Below the pieces are notes generated by a model. It was given only the letters and a program-made list of their open reading frames with translations. It was not told the origin of the DNA and did not search any database. From Pseudomonadota bacterium (GTDB taxonomy: Bacteria > Pseudomonadota > Gammaproteobacteria > Steroidobacterales > JBCBZW01): a stretch of DNA of 64,000 nt. The DNA lies in NCBI GenBank assembly GCA_039193195.1, contig JBCCWS010000016.1, positions 52,669-116,668 on the forward strand, in the 5' to 3' direction. Position numbers and translations under genes: made by a program. Of the stretch, positions 63,001 through 64,000 are shown piece after piece; the stretch's first letter is position 1; the number at the start of each line of letters is the position of its first letter.

Positions 63001-64000
63001 TCACCGCCTTCGCTAGCGACGATGACGGCTCGAACAACGGCGTCGAGTACTCGCTTAGCGACAACCCCAACGACGCCTTCGCCATCGACGCCGAGTCCGG
63101 CGAGGTGACCGTCGCCGATCCGTCGGGCCTCGACTTTGAGTCTACCCAGACCATGCAGATCGAGGTCACCGCCACCTCCGACGATGGCTCCATATCGACC
63201 CAGACCTTCGACATCGCAGTCACCGATGATAGCGAGTTCGATGTCTCCGCCATCAGCGACAGCGACAGCAGCGCCAACACGATCACGGAAAACGCCTCGG
63301 CCGGTGATACGGTGGGTGTGACCGCCTTTGCTAGCGACGCCGACGGCACCACCAACGGCGTCGAGTACTCCCTGAGCACCAATCCGAACAACGCCTTTGC
63401 CATCGACCCGGACTCGGGGGTGGTCACGGTCGCCGACCCCGACGGTCTCGATTTCGAGTCCGCCCAGACCATGCAGATCGAGGTGACCGCCACCTCTGAC
63501 GATGGCTCCACCTCGACCCAGACCTTCGACATCGCCATCTCCGACAACGACGAGTTCGACATCTCTGCCGTCAGCGACACGGACGGGGGGGCCAACACGG
63601 TCAACGAGGGTGCATCGGCCGGTGACACGGTGGGCGTCACTGCCTTCGCTAGCGACGATGACGGCTCAAACAACGGCGTCGAGTACTCCCTGAGCGCTAA
63701 CCCCGACGATGCCTTCGCCATCGATGCGGACTCCGGCGTGGTCACAGTGGCAGATCCCGACGCGCTCGACTTCGAATCGGCTCAGACGATGCAGATCGAG
63801 GTCACCGCCACCTCCAACGATGGCTCCACCTCGACTCAGACCTTCGATATCGCCATTACCGACGATGACGAGTTCGACGTCTCTGCCGTCAGCGATTCGG
63901 ATGCGAGCGCCAACACGATCGCCGAGAACGCCTCGGCCGGCGACACGGTGGGCGTCACTGCCTTCGCCAGTGACGAAGACGGATCCACCAACGACGTCGA
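60060..64000 (+). CDS. Giant cadherin-repeat adhesin, 3'-truncated by the window edge
   Basis: From an ATG at 60060 the frame stays open to the last base, so at least 1313 residues are encoded. There is no signal peptide; the first ~215 residues are disordered, acidic and rich in Pro/Ala/Gln (MSDQHDAQSEATPGP...). Tandem ~106-residue cadherin-like repeats follow from about residue 220, each with GVEYSLS-NPNDAFAID, SGVVTVADP-GLDFES, QTMQIEVTATSDDGS and a DDDEFD linker with Ca-binding acidic residues. Lack of an N-terminal signal plus acidic repeats is the pattern of type I-secreted BapA/LapA-like biofilm adhesins, which carry a C-terminal signal outside this window. No secretion genes are visible here. 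Confidence 0.88.
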   Translation, partial: MSDQHDAQSEATPGPKTIDSALDREVRQGEDRRREDVEEFKVDVDNAEQAGQAPRAGGYGSPDFATDTRAETSGDPRSEADSIEQARVGARTVEVDSADAATETGQARRGDLEQADTPARDGETGASSSPPSSPAQSPETSAGEGVRTQQGDVQAPTPVSTQDGEEGPALTFVPIDPSAAGGDTPEASGPAPGADGEQPQAEEGGADSAPAPGAGGGMVMADGDGAQDQVSEDAANGDRVGVVASAVSSDGSMVTYSLADDAQGRFAIDPATGAVFVRAPELLDFEADQSHEIVVNVVSANGSISTQSFVIRVTDDDEFDISPIVDGDARDERVSENASAGEQVGVAVSAMDADGTENAVTYRLSDNPNDAFAIDPASGIVTVAYPNGLDFEAAQTMQIEVTATSADGSNSSQRFAIAIDNHNEFSISPTGDADASADAVAESARVGDLVGVTALADDSDGVDGVTYSLSDNPDGAFAIDAQSGVVSVAEPSALDFESSQAMRIEVTATSDDGSTSTQAFTIAINDEDEFDVSVAVDGDSAQDTIAESAAVGDPVGITAFAEDEDGTGSAVQYSLSENPNDAFTVDALTGEVTVARPAGLDFESAQSMRIEVTATSEDGSISTQFFDIAVTDTNEFEVSPVADRDGARDSIAEAAEVGDTVGVTAFADDQDGSDSNVQYSLSTNPNDAFAIDPQSGVVTVADPDGLDFESAESVRIEVTATSEDGSTSAQSFDITITDDDEFDVTATVDSDVGADTVVENASAGDEVGITAFASDDDGSNNGVEYSLSTNPNDAFAIDAESGVVTVADPSGLDFESAQTMQIEVTATSDDGSTSTQTFDIAITDDDEFDVSAVSDSDGGANTVAENASAGDTVGVTAFASDDDGANNGVEYSLSANPNDAFAIDADSGVVTVADPGGLDFESAQTMQIEVTATSDDGSTSSQTFDIAISDNDEFDISAVSDTDGSANTINEGASAGDTVGVTAFASDDDGSNNGVEYSLSDNPNDAFAIDAESGEVTVADPSGLDFESTQTMQIEVTATSDDGSISTQTFDIAVTDDSEFDVSAISDSDSSANTITENASAGDTVGVTAFASDADGTTNGVEYSLSTNPNNAFAIDPDSGVVTVADPDGLDFESAQTMQIEVTATSDDGSTSTQTFDIAISDNDEFDISAVSDTDGGANTVNEGASAGDTVGVTAFASDDDGSNNGVEYSLSANPDDAFAIDADSGVVTVADPDALDFESAQTMQIEVTATSNDGSTSTQTFDIAITDDDEFDVSAVSDSDASANTIAENASAGDTVGVTAFASDEDGSTNDV
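61011..64000 (+). repeat. 318-bp tandem cadherin repeats
   Basis: The EFD-type linker codons recur at 61011, 61329, 61644, 61962, 62280, 62598, 62916, 63234, 63552 and 63870: exactly 318 bases apart, except one 315 step between 61329 and 61644. Repeats from about 62280 onward are almost identical in DNA sequence, and earlier ones are more divergent. Array continues past the window end. Confidence 0.95.

Noticed and set aside
61539..63745. Long minus-strand open frames opposite the cadherin repeats
   Set aside because: They mirror the plus-strand repeats, have Ser/Val/Ala-rich shadows without ribosome sites, and arise from GC-rich repeats with few stops. The plus frame has family motifs and period-3 conservation.

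Overview
The window looks like chromosomal DNA of a GC-rich gammaproteobacterium, probably free-living and aquatic. The basis is synteny and gene content: a complete yebC-ruvC-ruvA-ruvB-ybgC-tolQRAB-pal-cpoB-queE-queC block (minus strand, about 38.7-48.4 kb), a synthetase-only RelA next to it, a sucA-sucB-lpd operon, a large TonB-dependent receptor, a Wzi-type capsule protein and a PEP-CTERM-like surface protein. No rRNA, tRNA, insertion sequence, integrase or CRISPR array was recognised.

Layout. 1-1.1 kb: 3' end of a Rieske gene and a Cys-rich membrane-anchored protein of unknown role. 1.65-4.6 kb: TonB-dependent receptor. 5.3-12.6 kb: surface polysaccharide genes (membrane nucleotide-sugar dehydratase/epimerase, Wzi, sugar aminotransferase, initiating sugar-phosphate transferase), interrupted by homogentisate dioxygenase. 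12.6-16.4 kb: 7-TM protein, 2OG-Fe(II) oxygenase-like protein, secreted methyltransferase-like protein, renalase-like FAD protein. 16.4-16.6 kb: a 22-codon ORF with an extreme Shine-Dalgarno and its own terminator. 16.7-24.2 kb: recQ, a P-domain protein with a VPGP/RRR sorting tail, a hydrolase-OsmC fusion, a GluR0-like glutamate-receptor potassium channel, an ABC-2 transporter. 24.3-28.8 kb: two paralogous Ig-like/propeller lipoproteins, one carrying a 12-bp minisatellite. 28.9-34.8 kb: M28 peptidase and an AttH/FtsX/LolD-like ABC operon. 34.8-38.7 kb: DUF3604, parvulin, HupE cluster. 38.7-57.0 kb: housekeeping blocks. 57.3-64.0 kb: MFS transporter, secreted protein with an internal duplication, and the start of a giant cadherin-repeat adhesin that runs off the end.

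Working together. The Tol-Pal genes maintain the envelope, QueC/QueE make the preQ0 precursor, RuvABC resolve Holliday junctions and SucAB-Lpd form 2-oxoglutarate dehydrogenase. The accessory genes point to a surface-oriented lifestyle: exopolysaccharide, a sorted surface protein, two lipoproteins and a giant repeat adhesin. The least explained items are the 22-codon ORF, the glutamate-receptor channel, the duplicated lipoproteins, the DUF3604-parvulin-HupE module and the repeat adhesin.
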